DNA from: JBBQKQ01 sp043719155
Lineage (GTDB): Bacteria; Patescibacteriota; Minisyncoccia; Phycocordibacterales; UBA5272
Direction of reading: 5' to 3'
Length of the DNA stretch: 64,000 nucleotides
NCBI GenBank assembly: GCA_043719155.1
Contig: JAYSUJ010000024.1
Location: 8,182 to 72,181, forward strand
Shown here: one piece after another, positions 7,474-17,600 of the stretch
Layout of the letters: each line of letters starts with the position of its first letter
Position numbering within the stretch: the stretch's first letter is position 1
Made by a program: the position numbers and the translations under genes
The notes under the pieces: generated by a model
The model's database searches: none
Seen by the model: only the letters and a program-made list of their open reading frames with translations
Told to the model about the DNA's origin: nothing

Positions 7474-8571
7474 TTAGTCGATGTCAAAATCGAACCCACC
7501 ACCACTGTCGTTGCTTCCGCTGTCGGACGAGCCACCACCCCAAGAAGGAGTGCTGTCTTCGCTCGAGCTGTGCGAAGGTTGGGTGTAAGAACTATCAGCA
7601 TCACTGCTGTCGTCACCACTGTTGCCATCCTGGAGAGCTTCCAGGTCGTCCTCATCATGGACGTCGCCGTCGGTTTCGAAACCGCCAGTCTGCTCGCCGT
7701 TGGCGTCCAATGAGCCCTTGGTAGGGTCAAAGTCCGCTGGCAAGAGAGCGATCTCCTGCTGGAGATCGGCAGGCAACGAGAACATGTCCGGGAGGGGTTC
7801 ATCGAATCCGGACACATCCTCTTGGACAGCTTGTTCCCAGGTCTTGGAAACACCGTCCACACCCATGGCTTCGTTGCGGTCAGCTTCAGAGAAGCCGAGC
7901 GACGAAGCTTGGGCAGAGCCAGGCGCAAGAAGGTGATAAGCCAACCCGAGCCCAGCGGCGGCAACGAAGGCCATGGCTACAGGGTTGCTTCCGCCACCCT
8001 TGCCTTTGCCGAACCAGCTCGACTTTGCAGCCGGCTGATTGTTGCCTTGAACATGCACGTTCATCACGCGCTCCTTGGGGATACCCATCGGCTCAGCCTG
8101 TTGCCAGGCGTCGATGTTGGCCCCGAGGTAAATCACGATAGTTCCGGCTTTCTGTTTGCGCTCCACCAGGGCGCGCAAGGCAGAAAGCTGACTAAACTCG
8201 CCTTTCGAGGCGTTTTCGATACCGTCGGTAAAGAGCACCACGACATAGTCGGTGTCCTGCTCGATGTTATCGTTCAGGGCAGCCGCCAAGTTGTCGTAGA
8301 GCGGAGTCAATGCCCGAGGCACGTACTCTTCGTATTTGAGGTCAGCGATCTCGCCACCGAGTCCTTGACGAAGGACATCGGTCCCCATGCTGTCAAAAGT
8401 GACGAGCCGGAGGTAGGCGGTCTTGCCACGGGAATCATTGCGCATCCGGCCGAGGTAGGCATTGCTGCCTTCCACCACCCTGCGCCGCCACGAATACATG
8501 GAGCCGGACTTGTCCGCGACAAAGCGAACTTCAAGCTTACGCTTCGCTGCTTTCGCTACGATTTGAGCCAT
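7474..8571 (-). CDS. VWA domain protein with one membrane span and acidic tail
   Basis: The 365 residues start MAQIVAKAAKRKLEVRFVAD. A von Willebrand factor A domain fills residues 10-170, with an intact MIDAS metal site (DKSGSM), then the Thr of RALTPLYDN and VVVLFTDGIEN. A Gly/Ser linker leads to one membrane span (NPVAMAFVAAAGLGLAYHLL, about residue 200) and a long acidic, Ser/Asp/Gly-rich, probably disordered tail ending in DFDID. With the VWA domain N-terminal to the span and no signal peptide, it probably faces the cytoplasm. The gene is strikingly GC-rich against its neighbours, and has its own consensus promoter, leader hairpin, AAAGGG ribosome binding site and terminator. Transfer from another genome, or a special expression class, is likely. 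Function unknown. Confidence 0.88.
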   Translation of the reverse strand: MAQIVAKAAKRKLEVRFVADKSGSMYSWRRRVVEGSNAYLGRMRNDSRGKTAYLRLVTFDSMGTDVLRQGLGGEIADLKYEEYVPRALTPLYDNLAAALNDNIEQDTDYVVVLFTDGIENASKGEFSQLSALRALVERKQKAGTIVIYLGANIDAWQQAEPMGIPKERVMNVHVQGNNQPAAKSSWFGKGKGGGSNPVAMAFVAAAGLGLAYHLLAPGSAQASSLGFSEADRNEAMGVDGVSKTWEQAVQEDVSGFDEPLPDMFSLPADLQQEIALLPADFDPTKGSLDANGEQTGGFETDGDVHDEDDLEALQDGNSGDDSSDADSSYTQPSHSSSEDSTPSWGGGSSDSGSNDSGGGFDFDID

Positions 8572-8594
8572 TTTTTTCCCTTTCTGAGGGGGTT

Positions 8595-8653
8595 AATCCT
8601 GAGCCTATTTCTCAGGATTTTTATATTATACAATATAAATTGTAATTTGTAAA
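8595..8653 (-). promoter_or_regulatory. Promoter and leader hairpin of the VWA gene
   Basis: On the minus strand TTTACA (8648-8653) and TATAAT (8625-8630) are exactly 17 bases apart. Just downstream, at the predicted 5' end of the transcript, is a perfect 9-bp hairpin (8595-8603 with 8611-8619, loop of 7), which could protect the mRNA. On the plus strand the same hairpin is followed by a short T-run. Confidence 0.82.
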
Positions 8654-8712
8654 AAAATACTTTAAAATAGTTTTTTTTTACTTTGTGGGTTATAATAAGT
8701 ATTACAAAATTC

Positions 8713-9708
8713 ATGTCCCAAAAAACTAATAGTTCTGTAATTTACGCCTTTTCCGGTAATTTATTCATAACTTTTTTGAAAACTTTAGGCTTCTTCATTT
8801 CTCTTTCTCCGTCACTCTTTAGTGAAGCTATTCACTCTCTGGCCGACACTGCCAACCAAGGTTTGTTATGGATAGGAGCAAAACGTTCCAGAAAAAAAGC
8901 TGACCTCAAACATGTTTATGGTTATGGTGCTGAGAAATTTTTCTGGGCTACAGTTTCAGCTTGTGGCATTTTCTTTTTGGGAGCAGGCATAACCATTTAC
9001 CATGGTGTAGAATCTTTTTTACACCCAACAAGCTCAACCACATCAGCTTGGGTTTACATAATTTTATTTGTTTCGTTTGTCGTAGAAGCCTTCACGCTTT
9101 ATAAAGCCTATCAAGAAATATCTCAAGTTGGTGAAGATACTTTTCTAGAAAATTTAAAATACGCAGACCCTATTTCTATAGCTGTTTTTTACGAAGACAC
9201 AGTTGCGGTACTGGGTATTATCGTAGCAACACTGTCAATTTACCTAGCTAAAATTACAGGTAATCACTTATTTGATGCATTTGGGTCTATCATTATCGGT
9301 TGTCTTTTAGCCATAGTTGCGGTTTTACTTTTAAACATGAATCGTCAATATCTACTTGGTCGTTCTGCTCCAACAGAAATTGAAGAAGGCATAAAAAAAC
9401 TTTTACTTTCTGATAAACATGTAGAAAAAGTTTTAGATTTTAAATCTGAAGTTTTAGATATTGGAAAATATTTAATCAAGTGCGAAATAGAATTCAACGG
9501 CTATGCACTTGTTGGAGAAATATTTAAAACTGAGGACATGGAAGAAATATTTGAAGACGTGAAAGATGACTTCCAAGAATTCCAAAAATTTGTTATTTAC
9601 CAAACAAATCAAGTTCCTAGAATGGTAGGCAGAGTTATAGATGCATTAGAAAAAGAAATTAAACACAAATTTCCAAGTGTAGAACATATAGATTTAGAAA
9701 TTAATTAG
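8713..9708 (+). CDS. Cation diffusion facilitator (CDF) family transporter
   Basis: A metal-ion/proton antiporter of the cytoplasmic membrane; the 331 residues are of usual length. Six hydrophobic helices are present. The metal site signature in helix 2 is seen as SLFSEAIHSLADTANQGLLWIG (the HSxxD motif), and the matching site in helix 5 region as DPISIAVFYEDTVAVLG, where the Asp of the usual HxxxD partner is present. The C-terminal cytoplasmic domain begins near RQYLLGRSAPTEIEEGIKKL. The start MSQKTNSSVIYAF is preferred over a Met 10 codons earlier. Zn, Fe or Mn are typical substrates for the family; which one is unknown. Confidence 0.9.
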   Translation: MSQKTNSSVIYAFSGNLFITFLKTLGFFISLSPSLFSEAIHSLADTANQGLLWIGAKRSRKKADLKHVYGYGAEKFFWATVSACGIFFLGAGITIYHGVESFLHPTSSTTSAWVYIILFVSFVVEAFTLYKAYQEISQVGEDTFLENLKYADPISIAVFYEDTVAVLGIIVATLSIYLAKITGNHLFDAFGSIIIGCLLAIVAVLLLNMNRQYLLGRSAPTEIEEGIKKLLLSDKHVEKVLDFKSEVLDIGKYLIKCEIEFNGYALVGEIFKTEDMEEIFEDVKDDFQEFQKFVIYQTNQVPRMVGRVIDALEKEIKHKFPSVEHIDLEIN

Positions 9709-9722
9709 CATATACTCTACAT

Positions 9723-9785
9723 ATGTCAGAAAAAATTATCTGGACCCCAGAGGAAGAGGAGCTTATATTGAAAACCTATCTATAA
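9723..9785 (+). pseudogene. Possible fragment of a SANT/Myb-like DNA-binding gene
   Basis: A 20-codon ORF reads MSEKIIWTPEEEELILKTYL and stops. W-T-P-E-E-x-E-x-L is the start of the first helix of Myb/SANT-type DNA-binding domains, so this may be the remnant of a longer gene truncated by a stop codon. It lies between the CDF gene and the 120-aa gene. The evidence is the short motif only. Confidence 0.3.
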
Positions 9786-9858
9786 ATTACCCGTCTACTT
9801 ATATTCCATCATTTAATATATAATCGTATTGTCCAATACGAAACCAATGGAGAGAAAC

Positions 9859-10221
9859 ATGAGTACCATCCAAGCTTTCATTTTCCGCTTACCAGAAGAG
9901 GTTGAGGAAAGACTGAATACTGCCCTTCTGATTTGTGGAATTGCTGTAGATGAAAAACATAGACATGGAACTGGCCCACTTCACAGTGAAATTCCAGTTT
10001 CCAGCAGCTTTGTAACCGAACTATATCCAAAATCCAAGAACGGAAAGTTTAGTTCCCTGGTTCTAGTGGCAACAGTTGATGATTTGGAAAAAACAAAAAC
10101 ACTACTTGATCAAGCCTGTCTTTCACCCAAAAGTGAAGCATTGTACTTGCTTCTAGAAATAGAAGAAGAGTATTTGCAACTTCAAATCTGGGATAAGAAA
10201 GCTTGGGATAGCTTCAAATAA
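9859..10221 (+). CDS. Hypothetical 120-aa cytoplasmic protein
   Basis: Unknown protein starting MSTIQAFIFRLPEEVEERL, chosen because GGAGAG lies 6 nt before this ATG; a TTG start 10 codons upstream is possible but lacks a site. It is soluble, has no membrane span, and contains two amphipathic stretches (PEEVEERLNTALLICGIAVD and TVDDLEKTKTLLDQACLS). A TATAAT (9819-9824) lies upstream, and a hairpin terminator directly follows the stop. It is therefore a free-standing transcription unit. It is also the last host gene before the left end of the integrative element. Confidence 0.72.
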   Translation: MSTIQAFIFRLPEEVEERLNTALLICGIAVDEKHRHGTGPLHSEIPVSSSFVTELYPKSKNGKFSSLVLVATVDDLEKTKTLLDQACLSPKSEALYLLLEIEEEYLQLQIWDKKAWDSFK

Positions 10222-10226
10222 CCTAG

Positions 10227-10258
10227 AACTGTTGACGTTCATAGCGTCAGCAGTTTTT
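10227..10258 (+). terminator. Terminator of the 120-aa gene
   Basis: Hairpin with stem CTGTTGACG / CGTCAGCAG (one G-T pair), six-base loop, and a run of six T after it. Before the integration event it would also have lain just downstream of tRNA-His on the opposite strand. Confidence 0.85.
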
Positions 10259-10270
10259 TCTTTAATTTAC

Positions 10271-10292
10271 TTGGGGTGCCCAATGGGAATTG
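10271..10292. repeat. Left attachment site (direct repeat of tRNA-His 3' end)
   Basis: 22 bases identical to 28638-28659. The flanking bases differ on both sides (C against A before, G against A after), which sets the limits of the repeat. No tRNA structure remains around this copy. Confidence 0.88.
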
Positions 10293-10685
10293 GTCACGCA
10301 TAAAATTTGTATTCACAATTTTTTGCGCTACCCCGACTCACTCGTTTCGGCTCGCTTTGCTCACATCGAAACTTCGCTCCGTCTTTCAATTCCCCTAAAA
10401 CATACAAACAATTTTAAAACCCCACAAAGGGGGTCTTAAAATTGTCTGGGTATCTAACGGTCCAGGAAATGAACACCCTTATATTGGATTTCAACCGTAT
10501 AGGGACTATATTATCTGGTATTTTTCAGAAAAGTAACAGTAGCAAACTTCAATAATGACCACTAATCTAAAATTGATTGTTGAGTCTTTTGGAATTAACG
10601 ATTTCTCCGGTTTTTAACTTTAATTTTTTGTATTTTTCTTTCGTAAACTACATCTTATTTTCAATTAGATTTGTTGTTCTTTGGA
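10293..10685. other. Non-coding left end of the integrative element
   Basis: About 390 bases without a convincing gene. Just inside the repeat is GGTCACGCATAA, which would supply the recombinase stop codon in the circular form. Then comes a GC-rich patch (about 10316-10385) made of short GAGCGAAG/GAGCAAAG-like units on the minus strand. A long hairpin follows at 10408-10445 (10-bp perfect outer stem, inner CCCC/GGGG). The rest is AT-rich and lies downstream of the leftward cargo genes. Confidence 0.6.
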
Positions 10686-11114
10686 TTATTTCAGCGACTC
10701 TTCAAAATTAGTTTTAATTTCTGGGTTAACTTTTCTCAATTCCAAAATAAAACCTTTCAAGTCTGAATCGACTAGAAAAAATGGATATATATCATATAAA
10801 AACCTACTGCCATCTTTTTTTCTCACTTCTATATCCTCTTTGAACAGAGCAGGTCTTTTTACAACCAATGATATATCTTGAATATTTATATTTCTCTTGA
10901 AGAAGACATAATCTCGTATCAAAAAGTTACTACTAATAATTAACTTTATTTGATTAAAGTATAAATACAAGATTACAAATAATGCGATAAAATACAGTAT
11001 GTTTGTATAGTCTACATCTGCACCAAAGAAAAAAGAAATTAAAGCGGGAAAGCAGACTATTGTGAATAGAACCATAAGTCTAATAATTAAAAAATTAAGT
11101 TTGTATACTTTCAT
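10686..11114 (-). CDS. Small membrane protein, two spans, possible immunity protein
   Basis: 142 residues with two adjacent hydrophobic spans at the N-terminus (LIIRLMVLFTIVCFPALISFFF and NILYFIALFVILYLYF) and a soluble C-terminal domain (about residues 60-142) with the strand-rich look of a bacterial PH-like domain. It shares architecture and its ending (RKVNPEIKTN) with the neighbouring gene at 11169-11630, so the two are duplicates. Both lie directly behind the giant RHS protein on the same strand. In polymorphic toxin loci this position is typical of immunity proteins, which is a guess from position only. Confidence 0.65.
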   Translation of the reverse strand: MKVYKLNFLIIRLMVLFTIVCFPALISFFFGADVDYTNILYFIALFVILYLYFNQIKLIISSNFLIRDYVFFKRNINIQDISLVVKRPALFKEDIEVRKKDGSRFLYDIYPFFLVDSDLKGFILELRKVNPEIKTNFEESLK

Positions 11115-11168
11115 ATTATTTATTTAAGAAGTTATTAGACTCTACCCAATACAACACATTTGGATTAC

Positions 11169-11630
11169 CTACCATATCATATACTTTGCAACCCAAGAAC
11201 CCCAATTTACGTTAATTTTAATGTCTGGATTATATTTTTTGAGTTCTTCAACAAATTCCAGGAATTCATTTTTTGAAGAAAAATAATTTGAGATTTGAGG
11301 AATTAGTATTTTTCCATTTTTATCAACTAGATTTAGAAATACAATTACTGGCAGGACTTTAATTTCAAAAGAGCCAATGTCTATTACTTCGACCAACCTA
11401 TCCTTAAATCCCTTTTTCTTATAAATTATCAATCTATTTTCAATATCAAATTGTAGGAAACTAAACTTTTGAATTACCCAAGTTAGTGACACTATAAACA
11501 AAAAGAAGCCCGAGAAATATTCAACGGCACTCTGAGATATACTTAACATCCAAATTGAAAATATAAAACAAAGAAGATACAATGCCACAACTGAAAGCCT
11601 AATGGAAAACTTATTATTAAGTACCTTCAT
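11169..11630 (-). CDS. Small membrane protein, paralogue of the gene downstream
   Basis: 153 residues, starting MKVLNNKFSIRLSVVALYLL. It has two N-terminal spans (LSVVALYLLCFIFSIWML and FSGFFLFIVSLTWVI) and a soluble PH-like part (FDIENRLIIYKKKG ... EFVEELKKYNPDIKINV). It begins 2 nt after the stop of the giant RHS gene, so the two are almost certainly co-transcribed. Candidate immunity or accessory membrane protein; no family recognised. Confidence 0.68.
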   Translation of the reverse strand: MKVLNNKFSIRLSVVALYLLCFIFSIWMLSISQSAVEYFSGFFLFIVSLTWVIQKFSFLQFDIENRLIIYKKKGFKDRLVEVIDIGSFEIKVLPVIVFLNLVDKNGKILIPQISNYFSSKNEFLEFVEELKKYNPDIKINVNWGSWVAKYMIW

Positions 11631-11632
11631 AA

Positions 11633-14600
11633 TTATTTTTTATTTGATTTAATTTCTTGTATTTGAAATAATCCCCAGTCTAAATAATTAACACTTCCTA
11701 CATTTGTAATCTGGTTTGTTTTAATATTGTTTCCATTAAAGTAATTGTTCATTATTAGTCCAGGAATATTTTGTATTGTCTCTTTTCTAATTTCATTTTG
11801 TGTTGCTACGCTTGTGATTTGCGAAATTAATTTTTCTGCTGGTCTTCCTAGGGTTGGTCCAATTAATTTACCAGCAACTGCACCACCAAATGCTGTTGCA
11901 AAAGCATCGGTGGTAATACTATTAGTAGAAATATTTTTATCTAATAGTGAATTTCCAACAGTTGAATCTATAACAGCACTGCCAACTCCTCCACCAACTG
12001 AACCAACAATTAACACTCCAGTTGCACCAAGTCCAGCCGCAGTAGCACCAGCCGCAGTAGCCGCTGCTGCACCAACTACAGCCACCCCTTTCCCCCCAGA
12101 ATACATATAATCACCAAATGTAGACAAACTTCCATTTTGATAATCATTAATTCCTTGCACTGCAACACCTCCAATAAATCCAATTCCAACCCCAATACAC
12201 ATTGGGCATTTACCATCAGGGTCATATTTATGAATTGGGTCATTTACTGCATAAGAATACCCATTTTGAAGTTGGGGATTTTCAAGAAATATTTTTTTGT
12301 CTTCTCCCTCATAATTCTTTGGGTCAGGAGAAATAAAGATTCCATAATTACTAGAATTATAACGAGCATTCATATAAATCAAATTATTTTCTTTGTCCAT
12401 TTGTTGATTAGTATACCCTCTATTCCCATTCGTCACACCTTGTTTTTCAACATTCCCAAAGGCTTTGTAAGAGGACGTTGATATTTCTGTTCCAATAGTG
12501 AAATCTAAAATCTTTTCAATACTGTTCAAATGGTCCGTCACAATAGTTTGTATGGCGAGAGTGGAAGTGGGAGTGTAAATAGTTGAGGTAGAAGTTACAA
12601 TAGTTGGAACAGAAGTGGTGGAGGTAATCCAAGATACTGTAGTAGTGGATACATTTACATTGGTAGTGGTAGTTGCATATTTTAGATTCTTTAGAGTGAA
12701 TAAGTAGGAATCTAAAATGTAATAGTTATCTATGCTTGGAGTAGAGGTAGCAATACTGGAATTAATGGAGAGGGTAATGTCAGGAGTTTTAGGAAGTAAA
12801 ATAATTTGAGTAGACTGATTAAAGTATTTCATTGTGCCACTGGCAGTACCACCTATGGTAAATGTAATTCCTTTACTAATTACTCCAGTTCCCTCGGTGA
12901 TACTAGTAGTGTAAGATTTGTTGTTCTTGGCTCCGGCGAAGTAGAGGGTTAGGGTTTGGGTGGCGGTGGTTAGGCCTGTTAATTTAATAATATGATTTGA
13001 AGAAGTTGCACCGTTTTTACCTACGAAGTAATTTATTGTATTTGGCGTAATGGTAGCCGAAGACATTATCATAGAAGTGGTGCCAATACCCTTAAACTCG
13101 TCCCATTGTAGAGAGTTAATAGTAGTTTCTCGTAAACCTACCCACAATGATTTAGATACTGTAGAAGTGGATACTTTGTAGGTGGGAACCGTAATTGTTG
13201 CAGTTGTGTAAACCGCTGTGGTTGTGGCTACTTGAATGTATTGAGTAGAAGTGGAAACTGTTTGCGAAATAATATCTTTCCAAATTCTGTCTATGTTTAA
13301 TATCGGTTTATTTCCTAAAGTTATTTGATAACTTGTGGTTGAACCGGTGTTTTGGATAGATTGGTTTGGGGTGAATAATCTACTTTTAATTGTGGAACTA
13401 GAAGTGGTAGCAGTTATTTGGTTATTGTTAATCACAAAACTCAAAACCCTATTTCCCTCTGTGTCATAATAGTATTTGGAAGTAGTAGAAATATTCCCAT
13501 TTACTTTTTTAATCTCTTTTACTCTGTCCAAATTATTCCACACAAAGTCACCAAGCATTGTAGAACTTGCCAATCTCCCTTTGTTATCCCAGTTTAAATT
13601 ATCACTAATATTTTCTTTTGCAACTTTACTTGGTGTGTGTGCTAGAGTATTTGCATACTCATAGTTATTTCCAGTATTAGACAATATTTTCCCAGTTGGT
13701 GAATAACTAAAAGTTTCCTCTACTTTTTTCATAACTTTATCTTCTTTCTCTACTTGAGTTAATCGAGATAATTCGTCATAAGTATAAATTGTATTTTCAA
13801 AACGATTATCTTCATCACGCAAAATACTTTTAATACGAGAAAGTGTGTCATAAGAGTAAGAAGTATTTTGTGGAGATTTGAAGTCACCAGTAGTGAACAT
13901 ATTAATTGTTCCATCTTTAAGTAGATAATAATACTTGGCATTTTTCTTCAATTTATTTCCAACATATCTAATTTCTTTTTGATTTACAGTAAATGTATCT
14001 ATGGTTGTGGAAGCAATATTAGAAGATGCCGCGATATTGATTTGTCCAAAGTTTGAAGAGTTGGAAACATTGAATATCGGGTCTGGACAATTTACTGAAC
14101 CTAAATCTGTATTGGTAATTGATTTACAGAATACAGTGTTGGTATTTCTATCTAACTTGTCACTTGTTTTGTAACTACTTGTTGCATACTCTGACCAGTC
14201 ACCATTTATGTCACGACTACGAGTAAAGATTTCATAATCTGTGTTGTAAGAGAATGGAAACTTATCTACTAAGTATGAGGTAGAGGCAATGGAAGTGGTT
14301 GCCACAGTTTCTAATTGAATGAAGTTAGAGGTTGAAGTTGAATTAGTTTTAGCCCGCAAGTAAACTTCATTTTCTATGATTGCATCTTTTTCAATGTCAG
14401 TATTTGCAACTGAAATATTGGCAACTAATCCTTGCCCCTGTTTATTTATAACCAAACTTGAAATAACTGGCTTGGTATTCGAGGCATTGTATTGAAGAGT
14501 TAAACCGGCGTGTATTTTGTAAGCGTTCTCTGCTCCCGTATCACTTCGGTAATACAACTCTTGAAAATTGTGTGAGAAAGACAATGTGTTTTTAAGTTCT

Positions 14601-17600
14601 GGAGTTGAAGTCGCCAAAGTTATTTGTGCATTGGTTGCAGAGTGACCTGTCAAGATACACACTCCAATGTATGCCCCTGTTCCATTTACATAATCTGCTA
14701 AATAATTATTATTTACGTCCACTTTTAACCAAGTATTAGTAGCAATAGTGTTAAAGAATATTTTATCAGAGTAGGCAGTACCAGTGGCACATTGGTTATA
14801 TGTCTGTCCACTGTCTGGCCATACTGGAACTCCCATACTTCCGTTTCTTTTAAAGAGTTGAATGTAACTGTTTTCATCGTTTATTTGATTAACTTTTTCT
14901 TTAACAAAGAAATTGTAATAGGCGTCAACTAAAGATGAGGTAGCAAGACCAGAACTTTTGTTGGTTGAAAATACTAGACCAGAGTCCAAAGTATTTAATG
15001 TTAAATTAGCGGGTATTACTATTTCTTCTCCAATAGGATTAGTTGTTCCAAAGAATTGTAGCAAATCAAGTGAAGTATCTCTATCTTGTCTACGCATATA
15101 GGTAGTATTTCTAATAGCATCGATAAAACTTTGGGCTGGTGAACTTGGATATAGTATATACCCACCGATGTTAATTCCATTACTTTGAATTGTTCCGTAA
15201 TAACTTTCTACCCCTTGTCTTGCTCTTACTTGGGTTATTTTTATCGCATTAGCATAGGGGTGTAAAGTTTTTACTACTGATACATTGGTATATGGGTTTG
15301 TTGAATAAATATACTCCCCACTTGTTTTACTTACTTGTATTAAGTTTTCACCAGGTAAACCTTTTTCTCTAACTACCGATGCCGTAGATGTTGCAATATT
15401 GGTTGGCAACCCTACATAGTTTATATTTCCAAAGTCATAGGAGTTTTTACCCCCTATAAATGAAATTGTGTTGGAAATACGATTTAGATTTTTATCGTCA
15501 TAAGTATTTTGAGTTCGAAGTATTCCTCTGTCATAAGCAACAATTTGACCCAGCACATTGTATTCTGGGTTTTCAAATACTTTAGTAGTAGTTGAATAAA
15601 AATCACCAAAGAAAATAGATTTTATTTTTCCTTTTGCTAATTCATTAGTTGTAGTCGATACCCCGTCACCAGTGGTGATAATATTTCCCAGTAAATCATA
15701 GACAAAATATTGGGTTGATTTTGGTGACCAGATACTATTGTTGGTAACAGTTTCAATCTTATCAACTTCACCACTTCCGTTGTATGAATATTTTTTAACA
15801 ATTCCGTCAGATGAACTTGCCACACATAATTTACCTAATCCGTTTGTACAAGAGTCGTAAATATATTCATTCAGCAAGTTATTTGTAACAATAATAGTAG
15901 TCGTAGCCACTGTTGAAGTTCCAATAATTATGTAAGTGGTAGTTGCAAAAGAAACAACTTCTGTATCAGTTGCTTTTCTACCAAGTAAGTCAAATGTAGT
16001 TTTAACTTTGTCCCCATTTGTAAATATACTTTCCACAAAGTCGTTAATTTCTCCATAACTGGTATTGGTATATGATGTAGATGTCCCTTTATTAGTTAAC
16101 TCGTCATAAATTTTTCTGTTAGAGAAATCATAGCCAATATTTCTAATTGCATTTTCAGAATCTAGTATATTTACTAGATTCCCTAAAATATCATAGGTAT
16201 ATTTAGTGTTGTAAACTACTCCACTGTTATTTTCCACCACTTCTTTTATCAGTCCGTCTTTGTCATACACAAACCCTGTTTGATGATTGTTTTTATCAAA
16301 CACGATTTTACTTCTAGCCCCATAATTTGCTTTGTCTGTTCCAAGCACGGTTTTAGTTTCTATCACTCTTCCAAAACTATCACGCACATAAGTCTTGTAA
16401 TTGTAAACTGGTAAAGTTATTCCGTCACTTCTCCCAAGTGTGTAAGTAGTGTAAGGTAAACTTTCTTTAACAACATTCCCAACTTCGTCGTAGAAAGTGT
16501 CAGATGTAGAGTAATTGTTATTTACAGTTTCTGTTTTTGTTTTGATTACTTTCCCAAAGCCGTCAAAGTAGAACACTGAACTTAAAGTATCAGTTGCAGT
16601 AAAAAACTTTTTAACTGTTACATCTGGGAAATTAGCATCACTGTAAACTCTTTCCTCTAACAAATTGTTATTTTTCCAAGTTTTAACAGTCCTACCAAAG
16701 CCGTCATACTCCACTCTGTTTTCCAAATTATTTTGGTCAACACTACGCTTTACTTTACTTGTATTGTAATCGTAAACAAAAGTATTTATTTGTCCTAAAG
16801 CATTAGTAGTTTTGATTGGGAATAACTTTTGCGTGTCATATTCAATAGTTGTGGTTGCACCTCTACTGTTCACTGTCAGTGTCGGCAACCCGAACACTAT
16901 ATCGTAAACAGTTTTTTCACTTTGCTTGGTCGTTGTTCCAGTGTAAGTATCTTTTTGAGTAAGTAGTCCACTTGAAATGGTAGAATCTAAATTATTGTCA
17001 TAGAAATAATTTTCTTTTGCAAGTAAGTTACCATTTACATCTTTCAAAGTTTTAGAAGTGGGTAAATACTTTTTAGTTTGGGTTTGGGAATTGTTGTAAG
17101 ATATTTCCAAAACTTTTGTGTCAGCAATATTTGTATCTGTAATTGTTTGTGAAGAAGTTGTCACATCTCCATAACTAATTTCCTTTACCTTATTTAAGTT
17201 ATTATCAAACATATATTCACTTGCAGTCGTAAATACAGCCCCATTATTTTGGTCCACTACAGACGTATTATTTCTAACTGGAACAATTGCTGTTGAAGAA
17301 GCAGTCAGGGGGTTAAAGATTTCAGAGTATGAAATCAAATCTCTTTTTTCTAAAGAATTATTTTTGTTAAAAGTTTCTTGTTTGTAAAGTTTTCCTGTCT
17401 TACTTGCACTATCTTTTATCTCATCTACACTGTCACCGTTTCCTTGGTGATAGTAAGAGATTGTTTTCAACGAGTTGACCTCTATTGTAGTAACTTTTCC
17501 AAATCCAGCAAGGGTATTTTCGAAGTTCCCCTCACGAATTATGGAGGCATCTTCATAAATATATTCACGAGCGGAAATCATTCCAGTTCCGTCCTTACTA

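Noticed and set aside
7467..8652. Long ORFs on both strands overlapping the VWA gene
   Set aside because: GC-rich coding DNA leaves few stops in other frames. Only the 7474-8571 frame has a domain (MIDAS DKSGSM), a ribosome binding site, a promoter and a terminator in the right places.
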